Assembly: GCF_001642475.1 (NCBI RefSeq)
Contig: NW_019173935.1
Location: 248,001-312,000 of the forward strand
Length of the DNA stretch: 64,000 nt
Direction: 5' to 3'
From: Fonsecaea monophora
Taxonomy: Eukaryota > Ascomycota > Eurotiomycetes > Chaetothyriales > Herpotrichiellaceae
Made by a program: the position numbers and the translations under genes. The stretch's first letter is position 1, and every line of letters begins with the position of its first letter. Under the pieces are notes generated by a model, which saw only the letters and a program-made list of their open reading frames with translations, was not told where the DNA came from and did not search any database. Positions 1-10,526 of this stretch are shown in pieces.

Positions 1-2664
1 GTGCGTGCGTGCGTGCGTATGAATAATTATACGGAGGACCACACTTTCCCGACCGTTCAATCCCCGGGTCTCTTTCGGGAGACGTTTTGCGAGCTGCAGC
101 TACGTAGGATCCAAGAGACGAATAGTAATCACGTATCGGTGCCTCGTAGGCATCGCGTGTAACGCATCGCGTCTCGCTCTCGTGCGGAACACCTTCGTAT
201 TGCTTGATCGTGCTTACTTCCCGATACTATTTACTTTGAGATTTCTTGATTTCCTTTCTCCGGTCTCTTTTTGAGAGCTGCGGCGTGATCAGTTTCCGGA
301 ATCGACTTACTTCCTATCCTGGGGAAGTTGGCTTGTAATACGAGTTTCTTGTACGAGCCTCGCTCGGCTGTTTCGCGCATTTGCGAGTGCGACTTAAGTA
401 CGAGGTACTACAGATGATCGAGGAGTTGCTCTGTCGACCACCACCGCCGCCCTTGCCACAACCTCTTTCCCAGTCGAGCTTGTCGCTGTCCGATCCCATT
501 CCTCTGTCCCACGACCATTCCTGTTTTCACTCGAAGGAACAAGCGAGTGGTAAACAGCGCACAGCGGCCGGGTGAATGTCACAACCTGCTACTAAGTACT
601 AACTCGTCCAAAGGCCGCCGCAGAAGCAGCAGCACAAAATGTCATCGGACACGGTAGCCTCGCATCGACAACTGTCGTTTCTCCGTCCTAGCGTCCTCTT
701 AGTGGCTAGAAGCTGTATCCTCTTTTGGTAAGTAGAGACGGATGACGGAAGCCGGATCACACACACACACACCCCTGGTGCGTGGTTCGCCCCCCAAACG
801 CACGTAACGGGGTTATGGGGAAAGGAATATCTCGCCACGCTATACTACGACCTACTCGGTACGAGGCTTGCTTGAGCAAGGGTCGAAGTCGATCCTGGGA
901 TTTATTCGCTCGATGATACTGGACAGGTTCGTCTCTCGAACTCTGAGGTTAGAATCGTCTGACGGGTCTGCATGTGCAACGAGAGGACGAGGCCTCGTTC
1001 ACGGCCCTTACGCACGAGAGAAGATTACCCAGACATTTGCCTGAACATTCTCTACCTACTCCTAGAAAAAGAGAGAGATCAAGGTAGGCGATGGACTAGG
1101 CCCTAAACAGACTGTGGGCCGTCAACGAGCTTCTCTCAGCTGAGCGATGAAGCCGGTCCACACCACACAAGAGTGTCCAAGGCCAAAAAAATACACTTTT
1201 GTCCGTGGGGTTTTCGATTCTGCAATTTCCTATAATGGCAATTTGTTGATTGGGAAGCTATCAAGTAGCTGCATCCGGCATCATTCCCGCCTGGTGGTTC
1301 TCCAAAGTGTGTCCCTTGTGTCCTCGAATCGCAAAACTGCATTGACTCAAGACGGAAGTCAGAAGCACCTTGGGAGGTGAACCAGGGCCTGTAACCCTCG
1401 CACATCTCTCCCTCCACCCCTCCCCCTGTCGACCGGATCCCGTCTCATCCGTACGAACGAGGACCGAGTACGCGCTGTGCATTTCGGGACATACATCCTA
1501 TCCTAGTCAGTCCAGCACCAGCACCAGCACTACTTGTGCTTCTGCATCTCATCCTCATCCCCATGTCACGATACCTCCTTTGTGCATTTGCTATACTTCC
1601 TGAACGGGCAACAGCTCCAACTTGTCGGTTCATGAAAAGTGGTTGTTGTGTTTCAACTCGGAAACCACATTGCTGGATCAAGTAGTTTGACCTGGAATGT
1701 CAGCTGCTTCAGGGGTACGAGGTGGGCTCAGTCAGTCTGTCACTCTCGGTTCCTAGGTTCTCGGCGCTTTTTTGTCCTCGAACTATATTGGGGAATTTGT
1801 CGGTGCGTCGTCCCGAGGACAAGTACAAGGAGGTAGGTGAGACGAGGCGACGAGGCCTGGATGGATGGGTGAGTGGGTGGGTGGCAAGAGTATACAAGTA
1901 CACGACTCTTGTGCACTCGATGTTGAGTCGAGTCGAGTCAAGTCGAGAGACATCACTGGACTGACAGACAGACGGACGGACAGACACTTCTACGCGTAGT
2001 CCTTTACTCGCACAGAACATCTACTCGTTTCAGTTCCAAGGGTACTCTACATACATACATACCTTGGTGGCGCTGGACGAGGTCATCTATCCATCTACTC
2101 GTCCTCACCTTTGCCACATTCTTTATCCTCGAACGCGGAGGGACACAAGAATGTTTCGATATAAACATCCACATACCGTAGCTACTGCACAAACCTCTAC
2201 CGCCAGTCGGTCGGCTGGCTGGCTGGCTGGTTAGTGGGCTGGCAAACCAAGAGTCGCTTGAGCCAGACAGTGTACACAGGTAGAGCATCAGGCTGTCACT
2301 GGCTGTGGGAAGGAGATGATACCCGAACCGACGAATGAGATCCCAGTCACAGTCGACAAGTGTGGAGACCAGCACGCCTCGTGCTTCCGGTTTTGATTCG
2401 AACCTGCAATTTACCCGTTGAGGTAAAAGCTCTGGTGTACGTTTTTCGCCACTGAAATAGTTATTCGTACGGGAGAGGCTGTCTGGCAATTTCCAAGGTG
2501 ATCGTCGACATGTCAATCATTCATTGGGCACGATATCACATGCTTCATTACAGGGATGGAGATTGAAACCCTCCCGACTACGACTGCTGCAGGATCAAGG
2601 GGGGGTTTGACCAGTAAGTTAAGATTCCACAAAACGCGGACTCAGTGGTGACAGGGAATGCATA
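1..2664. other. Gene-free stretch with simple repeats
   Basis: I see no convincing gene here. All open frames are short, lack recognisable domains and overlap each other on both strands. The stretch holds many simple repeats: GCGT units at 1-18, a CA run at about 758-773, CAGCAC units near 1509-1529, GTGG-like units near 1866-1884, TCGAG units near 1925-1946, GGACAGAC-like units near 1965-1984 and GGCT units near 2213-2230. Poly-GCGT is not the fungal telomere repeat (TTAGGG), so this is not direct evidence of a chromosome end. Confidence 0.6.
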
Positions 2665-4560
2665 TCATTTGCGTGACGGACCTTGGGCAGTGAGGAAGCC
2701 AAAGTCGCAACCAAGATGTGCCTGGTTGACTTCACGCTCGTAGAGGCCCCGATACCCTCTCCGACCAACTCGGTCCACCCACGGCTCGGGGTTGTTGGGC
2801 GTCTTTCCCTCAGAATCACCAGAAGGCAAGGTCTCCTGGGATCGCGCTTTACGTTCGGCGATACGCCAGGCGATCTCGCCCTCTTCCACCTCGAGGAGCA
2901 ACGTCCTATTCTCGACGTCGCAAATGATCTTGTCCCCCGTCTGCACGACGCCAAAGACCGAGTTTAGGTCCGCGGACTCGGGCGATATGTGCAGGATGAT
3001 CGTGCCACCGGCAGTTCCGCTCATTCGTCCGTCACTGATTCTCAACATGTCCGTCACGCCTTGTTTGCCTAGTTTTTGAGGTATAGGTATTAGTCCGGCC
3101 TCGGGCATGCCAGGATTTCCCACGGGCCCGATGCTCTTGAGCACCAAGATCGAGTTCTCGTCAACCTCCAGATCTGGGGAGTCGATGCGTTGGGCCATGT
3201 CTGCAGTGTTTTCAAAGACGCAGGCCGAGCCGCGGTGGTGCAAGAGTTTCCGGTCCTTTGAGGCCGAGGCTTTCATCACCGCGCCTTGAGGGCAGATGTT
3301 GCCGTGCAAGACGACCAAACTCGAGCTAGGGTAGAGTGGGTCTTCGAGAGGCCGGACGATCTGCTTGGAGTACTGGAATGATTTGAAGGGAGTGCTGTCG
3401 AGAAGCTCACCTAGGGTCTGGCCAGAGTAAGTCTTTGCGTTGAGATGTAACAGCGGCCGTAAGGTATGCATCAAGGCTAACATGCCACCTGCATTGTGGA
3501 AGTCGGTCATGTAATTGTCGCCGCTAGGCTTCAGGTCCACCAGTAACGGGGTCTTTCTCCCAATCTCGTCAAAGGTGTTGAGGTCAATAGTGCCCGCTAC
3601 TTTCGGGTGTCGGTTGATAATGGCCAGGAGATGCACTACAGCATTCGTGCTTCCACCGATGGCCTGAAGAACGGTGATGGCATTAAGAAAGCTTTCCCGG
3701 GTGAGGAGATCTTGTGGCCTCATGCCGTCCTTGGTAAGCATGGCCACTGCATTCCGCCCGGCTTGCTCGGCGACTCTCAGCCTGGCCGAGCTCACGGCTG
3801 CAGCTGTGGCACCAGATTTGAGTTCAAGCAGTCCCAAGCCCGCAGTCACACAAGCCATGGTCGATGCCGTGCCCATGACTCCGCATGTGCCTCCTGTGGG
3901 CGCCAATTCCTCGTTGACGGACATGATGTCTTCCAAGTCGACGCCACCCGCTCGATACATCGCCCAGTAGCTTCGGCAGTCTGTGCACGCCCCGACCCTG
4001 ACCCCTTCTACCGAACCCGGCATCATGGGGCCAGTGATGAGAGGAATGACTGGCTTGTTCGCGGAGATGCCGCCCATCAGCTGAGCCGGAACGGTTTTGT
4101 CACACCCACCTATCATGACCACCGCGTCTACCGGCTGGGCCTTGATCATCTCTTCCGTGTCCATACTCATCAAGTTCCTGAGATACATGCTGGTCGGACT
4201 GGCAAAACTCTCGTGGATACTGATGGTTGGGAAATCGACGGGCAGACCCCCGGAGGCCAAAACGCCCCGTTTGACCGCTTCAATAAGTTGTGGCACATTA
4301 GAATGGCAAGGATTGAATGACGAGTAGGTGTTGATGACCCCGATGATGGGTGAGGAGAGTGCCGAGTCAGAATACCCCAGGGCCTTGATAAAGACTTTTC
4401 TGAGGAACAGCGAGAAATGGGCGTCGCCGTATGAAGTCAGTCCAGAGCGAAGGCCGGATGTCGAGGTAATGGGTTGAGATAGATCATAGTCCTTGGATAT
4501 TGAACTGCCGCTGTCTCCGTTTTGCGTGGCTGTCGTTGAAGTGTGGTTAGTCGTCGCCAT
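2665..4560 (-). CDS. IlvD/EDD-family dehydratase (dihydroxy-acid or sugar-acid dehydratase)
   Basis: Uninterrupted frame of 631 residues. I start it at the ATG at 4560, because the frame upstream is open only through non-ATG codons. The family removes water from 2,3-dihydroxy acids (branched-chain amino-acid synthesis) or from aldonic acids, using a bound Fe-S cluster. Candidate cluster cysteines lie in FNPCHSN, GGCDKTVPAQ and GGTCGVMGTAS, and the family C-terminal pattern ends in GCDFGFL. The N-terminus is Ser/Thr-rich and not Arg-rich or amphipathic, so it does not look like a mitochondrial presequence. This suggests a cytosolic paralogue rather than the mitochondrial Ilv3 enzyme. The motif GDNYMTDFHNAGGM resembles the sugar-acid branch (arabinonate/xylonate dehydratases), but I cannot fix the substrate. 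Family assignment is firm; the exact reaction is inference. Confidence 0.93.
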   Translation of the reverse strand: MATTNHTSTTATQNGDSGSSISKDYDLSQPITSTSGLRSGLTSYGDAHFSLFLRKVFIKALGYSDSALSSPIIGVINTYSSFNPCHSNVPQLIEAVKRGVLASGGLPVDFPTISIHESFASPTSMYLRNLMSMDTEEMIKAQPVDAVVMIGGCDKTVPAQLMGGISANKPVIPLITGPMMPGSVEGVRVGACTDCRSYWAMYRAGGVDLEDIMSVNEELAPTGGTCGVMGTASTMACVTAGLGLLELKSGATAAAVSSARLRVAEQAGRNAVAMLTKDGMRPQDLLTRESFLNAITVLQAIGGSTNAVVHLLAIINRHPKVAGTIDLNTFDEIGRKTPLLVDLKPSGDNYMTDFHNAGGMLALMHTLRPLLHLNAKTYSGQTLGELLDSTPFKSFQYSKQIVRPLEDPLYPSSSLVVLHGNICPQGAVMKASASKDRKLLHHRGSACVFENTADMAQRIDSPDLEVDENSILVLKSIGPVGNPGMPEAGLIPIPQKLGKQGVTDMLRISDGRMSGTAGGTIILHISPESADLNSVFGVVQTGDKIICDVENRTLLLEVEEGEIAWRIAERKARSQETLPSGDSEGKTPNNPEPWVDRVGRRGYRGLYEREVNQAHLGCDFGFLTAQGPSRK

Positions 4561-5247
4561 GATCACCGAGTCACATATCACTTATGATAGTTTTCACCTC
4601 GATCACTTAGAAAATTATGGCTTTCAGGCATTTGTCGACATAGGACGAAAGAAGTGACCACATCCTCAATGAGTGGTCATCACAACGCACTCTATTGGAG
4701 AAATTGTAGTCTTGCGCAAGACAGAGTCGGAGGAAGGCCGGCTTGACCCTCTCGGGAGAATTGTCACCGATCGAGCGCCGAGAACCCATTGATTCACTGG
4801 CTATGAGAATTGGGGTTGGTTATTTCTTACCCCAGAGTCAGTAGGAGGGGAATAGGTCGTTGTAAGAGTCTCGAAGCGTCTCCCGACGGCTCTCGGAAGC
4901 TCCGTTGACCTCGTCGCTTGTATAGCCTATTTCCATTTGTTCTGTTGCCCTCGAGTCGCTGTTCTGCAGGTGAGCCCGTGGGCGTGAGTGAGCCGAATTA
5001 AGAATTATTTCTCGGTACAAACACCGATGATGCCGAGTTACTAGTTAGTACTCGGTAGTTAGCCAACAATTGTCTGATGACGCCATAACTTACGCCCCGC
5101 CTCCGAAACAAGCCCATGACTCAAACCCCTCGAATCAACCCCACCACACACATTCTCATCTTTATATATTTTTTAGCAGAATTGTTCTTCAACAATCACC
5201 CAGCACTGCCGGGGTAGCTCGTAAGTTCCTCTTCCCAGCTCATCACA
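4561..5247. other. Intergenic: upstream region of the dehydratase gene
   Basis: No gene seen. It contains several TACTCGGTA/CTCGGTAC-type motifs (for example near 5013-5020 and 5048-5056) that recur in other intergenic parts of the window. The promoter of the dehydratase gene should lie here. Confidence 0.4.
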
Positions 5248-5348
5248 GCTGAAGCAGCCGTCCTAACAACCACTTCAGAATCGGTAGAGCGTGTGGCTCT
5301 TAGCAAAGACCAACCTCAAGGTTGCGGGTTCGAGTCCCGCCTTCGGCT
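5248..5348 (+). tRNA. tRNA-Lys(CUU)-like gene with intron; 5' half abnormal, possible pseudogene
   Basis: The 3' three quarters look like a fungal tRNA-Lys. The D-loop core TCGGTAGAGC is at 5281-5290. The anticodon stem TGTGG (5292-5296) faces CCTCA (5314-5318) with one mismatch. The loop CTCTTA carries anticodon CTT and is followed by an intron of about 10 bases. The T arm GCGGG-TTCGAGT-CCCGC at 5324-5340 is a perfect box B region, and the acceptor 3' strand CTTCGGC is at 5341-5347. T-runs from about 5382 could terminate Pol III. The 5' side is odd: the matching acceptor strand GCTGAAG (5248-5254) sits about 18 bases too far upstream of the D stem, and the discriminator base would be T. Either an insertion separates acceptor and D arm, or the 5' half is decayed. 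The 5' boundary is therefore uncertain. Confidence 0.6.
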
Positions 5349-6045
5349 CAATTCCGTCGAGAATGGTTTCCATTCATCAACATTTTTTTCTCTTTTTTTT
5401 CCCCTCTCCTCGTACTTGCTCTTTCATTTTTCTGAACCCTTGAATACTAAGTAGTTTAGCCAGCGACCCAATATCCAAAAAGTAAGAACCATAGTCTGAC
5501 GAGAAACGGCAATAAAGAATTCACTATTGACTCGGTCGTATTTACTCTACCTACCTACCTACCTGCTTCTATTGATCACCGGGGCATGATTTCACATAGC
5601 TATTGTAGGTACGTAGTGGTTTGTACTATGTTCCTCTGACACTAGCGACACCAGGTTGAGATTTGGCCCTATTTTTGCTATCATGTGTCGTTGTGTCAGG
5701 ACTTGTACAGGTAAAAAAAGCTTTCAGGATTTCCCATGGGGGTACAACGCAAGGCTTTATTTGTGACCTTTGAGAACCACCAGTGGGAAAATGACACTTA
5801 TTGTACAAATACATACATAGTCAGTGCCTGTTGATCCAGTATGACCAGCCGGGCCAACGACGGCCCTAATACTTGACTCGAGTCTCATATTTGACCATAA
5901 TCCCGGATGGGAGTTCTGGACAAGAGACATTCATCAAGGACACCAGCCTTTCCACGTTCTTCTCCGTCCCCCAATATTAGTCGCCCAATCTCGATCTCTT
6001 TCAAGGCGTGGGATGGGGACGATATTCTTCCCCCCTGTCTCATCC
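5349..6045. other. Intergenic: downstream of the tRNA-like gene
   Basis: No gene seen. It has T-rich tracts directly after the tRNA-like gene (5382-5402) and a CTAC tetranucleotide run at about 5547-5564. Confidence 0.4.
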
Positions 6046-7772
6046 TCAGACACCTCGATTCTCGTAATGGACTTGCATAGACCTTGTCTGAATGATGGCC
6101 TTTGCACTGTCATCGTCCCGGTCCTTGTCGTCGGTCATGTCATGGTGGTTCCTCCAGCTATTGTCGACCTCGACAGATCTTCCGCCCTCGACCAACGCAC
6201 CCATGCGGTACCCCGTGTCGCCGTCGTCAAAGCCGTGGTAGTTTTGTGATTTTGGTCGGGGACGGGTGCTGTTGCCGCTTCGTTGGCCGCCTAGAATGTA
6301 TGTCGGGCCCCGGCCCGCCGAGTTGGTATTGTTGCTCCTCCCGGCAGAGCTGGCGCCCAGCAAATTGGGAGCAACCACTTGGACAAAGTATTTCAGGGTC
6401 GGGATACATGCGCACATGACGAGGAGGTTGGCTTCAATGCAACTGATGAAGCCACTCAGCAAAGAGGTCTCGACAAATCCTCGGCATTGGACTAGGGCAG
6501 GGGGTCGAAAATACTTACATCCCCACAAGAACGGGTCCGCCAGGCCAGGGAGCATCGAGTGTGCCAAAGTCTCGAATGAGGAGGTAGAGCCGGACAATAG
6601 ATGTCACAACGGTTCTGTTAACCCAGAAGGATTTGTCAGTGCCAGCGCACCCAGACCGCACCGCAGGAAGAGGACAGAGATTGTGTAGAAACAAGCAAAG
6701 GGACACAGCCGTACACTGAGCCAAGGCCGAAAAGGAAGAAAAGGCCAGCTTTCTTCGCTCGGGAGAGATGGAGTCCAATGACCATGGGAATTGGGATTAA
6801 AAAGACCATGACGTCGGTGACAATTCCGAAGGCCGCGATCGACTTGTACACAGCTTGCAAGTTGATGCAAGATCCTCCTGTGACGGTGATGTCCCACGAT
6901 TTCCGGATGGGGTTGCAGCCAAAAGCCAGAGCGAGGAGCAGCCCGATATTGGATCCAACAGTGACGGCCATGGTGAACCAGATGCTCCATATGTACCATT
7001 TTTGCCGGTTGCCCAACTTCAGGAAGAATATGAGGAGAACCATCTTTGAGAGCATCGTTGGAACTATGTAGACCATCGGCTGGATGTACGCCGAATACTA
7101 ACTTTGCCGTCAGTAACAAGGAAAGCATCTTGACCTCTGTAGAGGAGCAGTACCTTTACGAACTCGGCAAAACTGGCAATTGGCATCTCCCAGGCGTGTA
7201 TTGCGGCTTCTTTTCGAATGAGGCCCCCTAGCATGTAGGTCAATCCCTGTCAAGCTTGACTGATCAACAGACATCCACTCACTTATTATCATGATCTGCA
7301 AGACCACCGTGAGTGCCTATGTCAACATCGCGTCAGTCTCATGTATGAGGGTAAGAGTAGTCGACCTGATCAAGAGGTGATTCTTCTCTCGATGCTACAT
7401 TGCACCACGTCGGACCGTGGTTTTGGGCGGCCACAAAACGTCCATGAAAACTTGGGAAAGAGGCATGACGAGACGAACCCAAGCTAGAATCACCAGATCT
7501 ACCCAACACACCCTTGAAGTCAGCACCAGATGGCGAATAGACTAAGCCAGCAGAACATGAGTTTGTTTCAACGTACAATCGTCAAGGCCGAGAGCGTGGA
7601 AGAGGCGCAGTCTGACATAGATGCGTTGAGCCAGAAACAGGAGAGCCAGGAACATTCCGATTCCGGCGATGATGTATATCGCCGGGAGTGATCGTCTCTG
7701 GGGATTTTCAAAGTCGACCACATAGCCCTCGGGTGGGGGAATGGCGACGAGAACTCCATTGACCATCGCCAT
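6046..7772 (-). CDS. PTH11-like (fungal rhodopsin-domain) seven-helix membrane protein
   Basis: Seven exons, 403 residues: 7577-7772, 7479-7498, 7283-7316, 7154-7227, 6715-7097, 6519-6614 and 6046-6454. Intron phases close and the total is divisible by three. The family has an extracellular N-terminus and seven membrane helices, as in Pth11-like receptors that sense surfaces or nutrients. Visible hallmarks are a first helix (YIIAGIGMFLALLFLAQR), GLDDYLVILAW at the second helix, the strongly conserved HAWEMP motif, a helix with TMLSKMVLLIFFLKL, WDITVTGGSCIN (lumenal Cys), the TDVMVFLIPIPM helix, SIVRL, and the last helix SCIEANLLVMCACIPTL. The tail is hydrophilic with many Asp/Arg. The motif order matches the whole domain, so the gene looks intact. 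The ligand is unknown. Small exons make individual junctions less certain than the overall call. Confidence 0.85.
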
Positions 7773-10526
7773 GGCTGATATCAGGGCGCTTTGGCAAGAA
7801 TACCTGTGGGTGAAGAGGTGTGACAGTTGTCGGGTTCATGAGTCCCCAGGCTGGGAGGCCTGGTCTCTAAATGTGCATTGTGCGTCCCATCTAGTGTCAA
7901 CGGTTCCCCTTCCTTGGACAGGAAAAGGAGCCTGCCATTGGCATATGGCGGGAGGTCAAGACCTGGAGTGCAATGACCCCAGCTCACCTCGTGTTGGATG
8001 GGGGCTTGTCACGGTAGGGGGTTGTTGTTTTCCAAGTTTTACTTACTTGGTAGGGGCACATAATATGGCTGGGATCATTTTATGTACTCGTACAGTATTC
8101 TTGGAGTTGGCCTTTGGAGACTTGGACTGCACCGTCGCTCCCCTAAGACGGGGAAGCCATGTACTGAGTCTGCCAGGCACTAGACCAGTACGCCACGAGC
8201 TGCACAAGGCGCGCGAGGTGCCCCTTAGTCTTCACTTCGCCGCCACCGTACTGTTACCTCGTACATAGCGCGGAATTGTTAATCAAATCCACCTCGGTTT
8301 TACCTCGGCGCTCTTTCTGCGTGGAACGACTGCTGTTACAGAACGACAAGGCAACAACGTCCAATAGTCTTAGTAGATCTTCTGATAGTCTCGGGGCGGG
8401 TTGACCCATAAGCGTGATAAGTGAGTGTACATGTCGCTTCCACCAGATCCCTGGTTACACCGGAGAATGCCGGGGAAGGATCGTACTCTCGGGAATGAGG
8501 GCAGAGTATTCCGCATACGAGGTAGAGCTTCTGTGGACCGGTAGAGACCCAAATATGACTTTCCACGATAAATACATATGGGAATCTGACAACCCAACAA
8601 TGTCCGTTCCGTCTGTTGTATTCTAGTCTTTGGTGGCCGCTGGAATCCCCTCCTGCAGGACAGTCAGAAGAATATTGTCAAATACCCACGAGCACGGGCC
8701 TTGGACTAGCGGTGAGGACAAGAAAGCATTTCCTTGTTGTTTTTCTAGAGCATCAAGTCACAGGATGCGACTCGGGCTCTGACGAGAAACTTTGTACTAG
8801 TAGGGCCTTTTCCTTTGACTCCTTCTTCCCCCCTATTGGTGAGGAGAATACAAGTCCTGCCAGTGCCCGTGGGTAGCCTGGATTGAACTCCCTGACGCCG
8901 AACAGTCCGCAACCTGTGAGTTTTAGCTCAAACTTTAGCTCTCGTATTACTGACCTTGAAGCTGATCAAAGGGGAGATTAGCCATGACGGTAGCACTGGC
9001 AAGGTGGTGATAGTGCCTTGTACGGAGTAAACCACCAGTCTCACAGACTTTTATCTTGGCGTCGATCCTTGATCGTACCTGCCAAGGCATGGACGAAGCC
9101 CGGCTACGAGTCGTAAGAGATATCAAGTACCGCTGGATCAAGTCAAGCGCCAGGGGTACTTGGGTCGGTCGGCTGTGCATAGCATTATAGGTATATCCTG
9201 GACCACCTGCGCAGCCGTATGCTTCACATGGTTCATCGCTTCTGCTAGGTGTTCGGGCATCCTACAAGGAGGAGTTCGTGGGCATGGCTCTTGGTGGGAG
9301 AACAGGTTGCATAGGTGGGCGTCACTTTGTTGAGTCCCCGTGGTGACGTTGATCTCGAGACGGTGATCAACAAACTCGGTACAATTAGCTTTTGGGCATT
9401 CCAGATGCCGGACTCCGTGTTGCGACCGCACTACGCGGGAATGCCAGGCACATCCCAGGCAGTGCCTGAGACCAATGTTGCTAGACAAGGTCTGTGGCCG
9501 CGTTTTGGTACAGACTAGTGCCTTTGCTGTTGACTTAGACTTTTACACTGTTACTGCCAGTGGCCGGAACAAAGTAATTCCCCTGCGGCCGATATTCTTG
9601 GCATGATATCGTCCCTCCCCTGGTCCCACGAACTCACACTACACATGGACTATCGAATGAGAGAGACCTCGGCCCCAAGTCCCCACAACCGGGAGGGAAT
9701 CCGCCACGGTGTGGACGAGGTTCATGTGCCCGAGAAAGGCTCGGTCGAGCCAAACCCTTAGGTAAAGGATTCAACGCACAACAGAGCAAGCAGCAGAGCA
9801 AGGATCAGAGCACCCAACTCGGTAGTCGTGCCTGGTTGCCGCCGCCGTCTTTCTCCCAACCTATTGTTCGGCCCTACAGATCTTCACTACTTTCGCACAC
9901 AGCAGTTCGGGACCGTTGTGGCGTGACGAACTACCAAAACCCGCAGAAACTACATAGGACTGTGTACAAATACGTGGGAGACAGGCATCATTAGTGCGCC
10001 ATCTCTATGCCCCCACTGCAGGTCTGCAAGAAACGACATCTGACCTACTTGGCACGGCCAAGTGATTTATGCTGTTTTGCATTGCTGCTGCTTCCTGTCA
10101 AACCGGCACCATCGGAGATGCGTAGGCCGAGGACAAGTGAACGATTATTGCATTGAGGTTCTTGGAAATACTTAGACGAAATCATGTTTCTCCTCCAACA
10201 GTTCAGAACACTTAAGCGACGGCAAGCTATAACACTCCTTGTGATGAACAAGGTATGAGGCTTCGGCAAGACCGACTCATCGGCTTCAAGGGTGGAGCTA
10301 AATGCACTTGTGGAAGTCCTGTGGCTTCTCCTTAGATTTGTCCCGAGTACATTGCCATGGGACTTCCTATCAGGCACCCTTTGGTCGGTCCGAGTATTCT
10401 GTGGCAGTTCTTACATAGTACATGATTTTCCAGCTTTTGCAAGACGAACTCCAGCATCGACTTTGTGGCCTTCAGGATTCGGTCGTTCTCATCACTCTCA
10501 ACCCTTGAACGACTATACGCGCCACG
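7773..10526. other. 2.75-kb stretch without a recognisable gene
   Basis: All open frames are short and show no known motif on either strand. It lies between the start of the PTH11-like gene and the start of the FAD oxidase gene, so it holds both upstream regions, but it is larger than promoters alone need. I saw no terminal repeats or transposase remnants. Confidence 0.45.

Noticed and set aside
1..18. GCGT repeat considered as telomere sequence
   Set aside because: Fungal telomeres are normally TTAGGG; this is an ordinary microsatellite at the window edge.
2390..2440. Box-B-like GGTTCGAATC on the - strand
   Set aside because: The T stem does not pair and no anticodon or D arm follows.
2004..2516. 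170-codon frame on the - strand in the left gene-free region
   Set aside because: No domain, no hydrophobic or compositional signature, no splice continuation; likely chance.
3607..4320. 237-codon open frame on the + strand
   Set aside because: It is the antisense shadow of the IlvD/EDD dehydratase and has no domain of its own.
8120..8210. Possible tRNA or tRNA-derived SINE on the - strand (box-A-like TGGTCTAGTGCC)
   Set aside because: The box B match is poor and no cloverleaf can be drawn.
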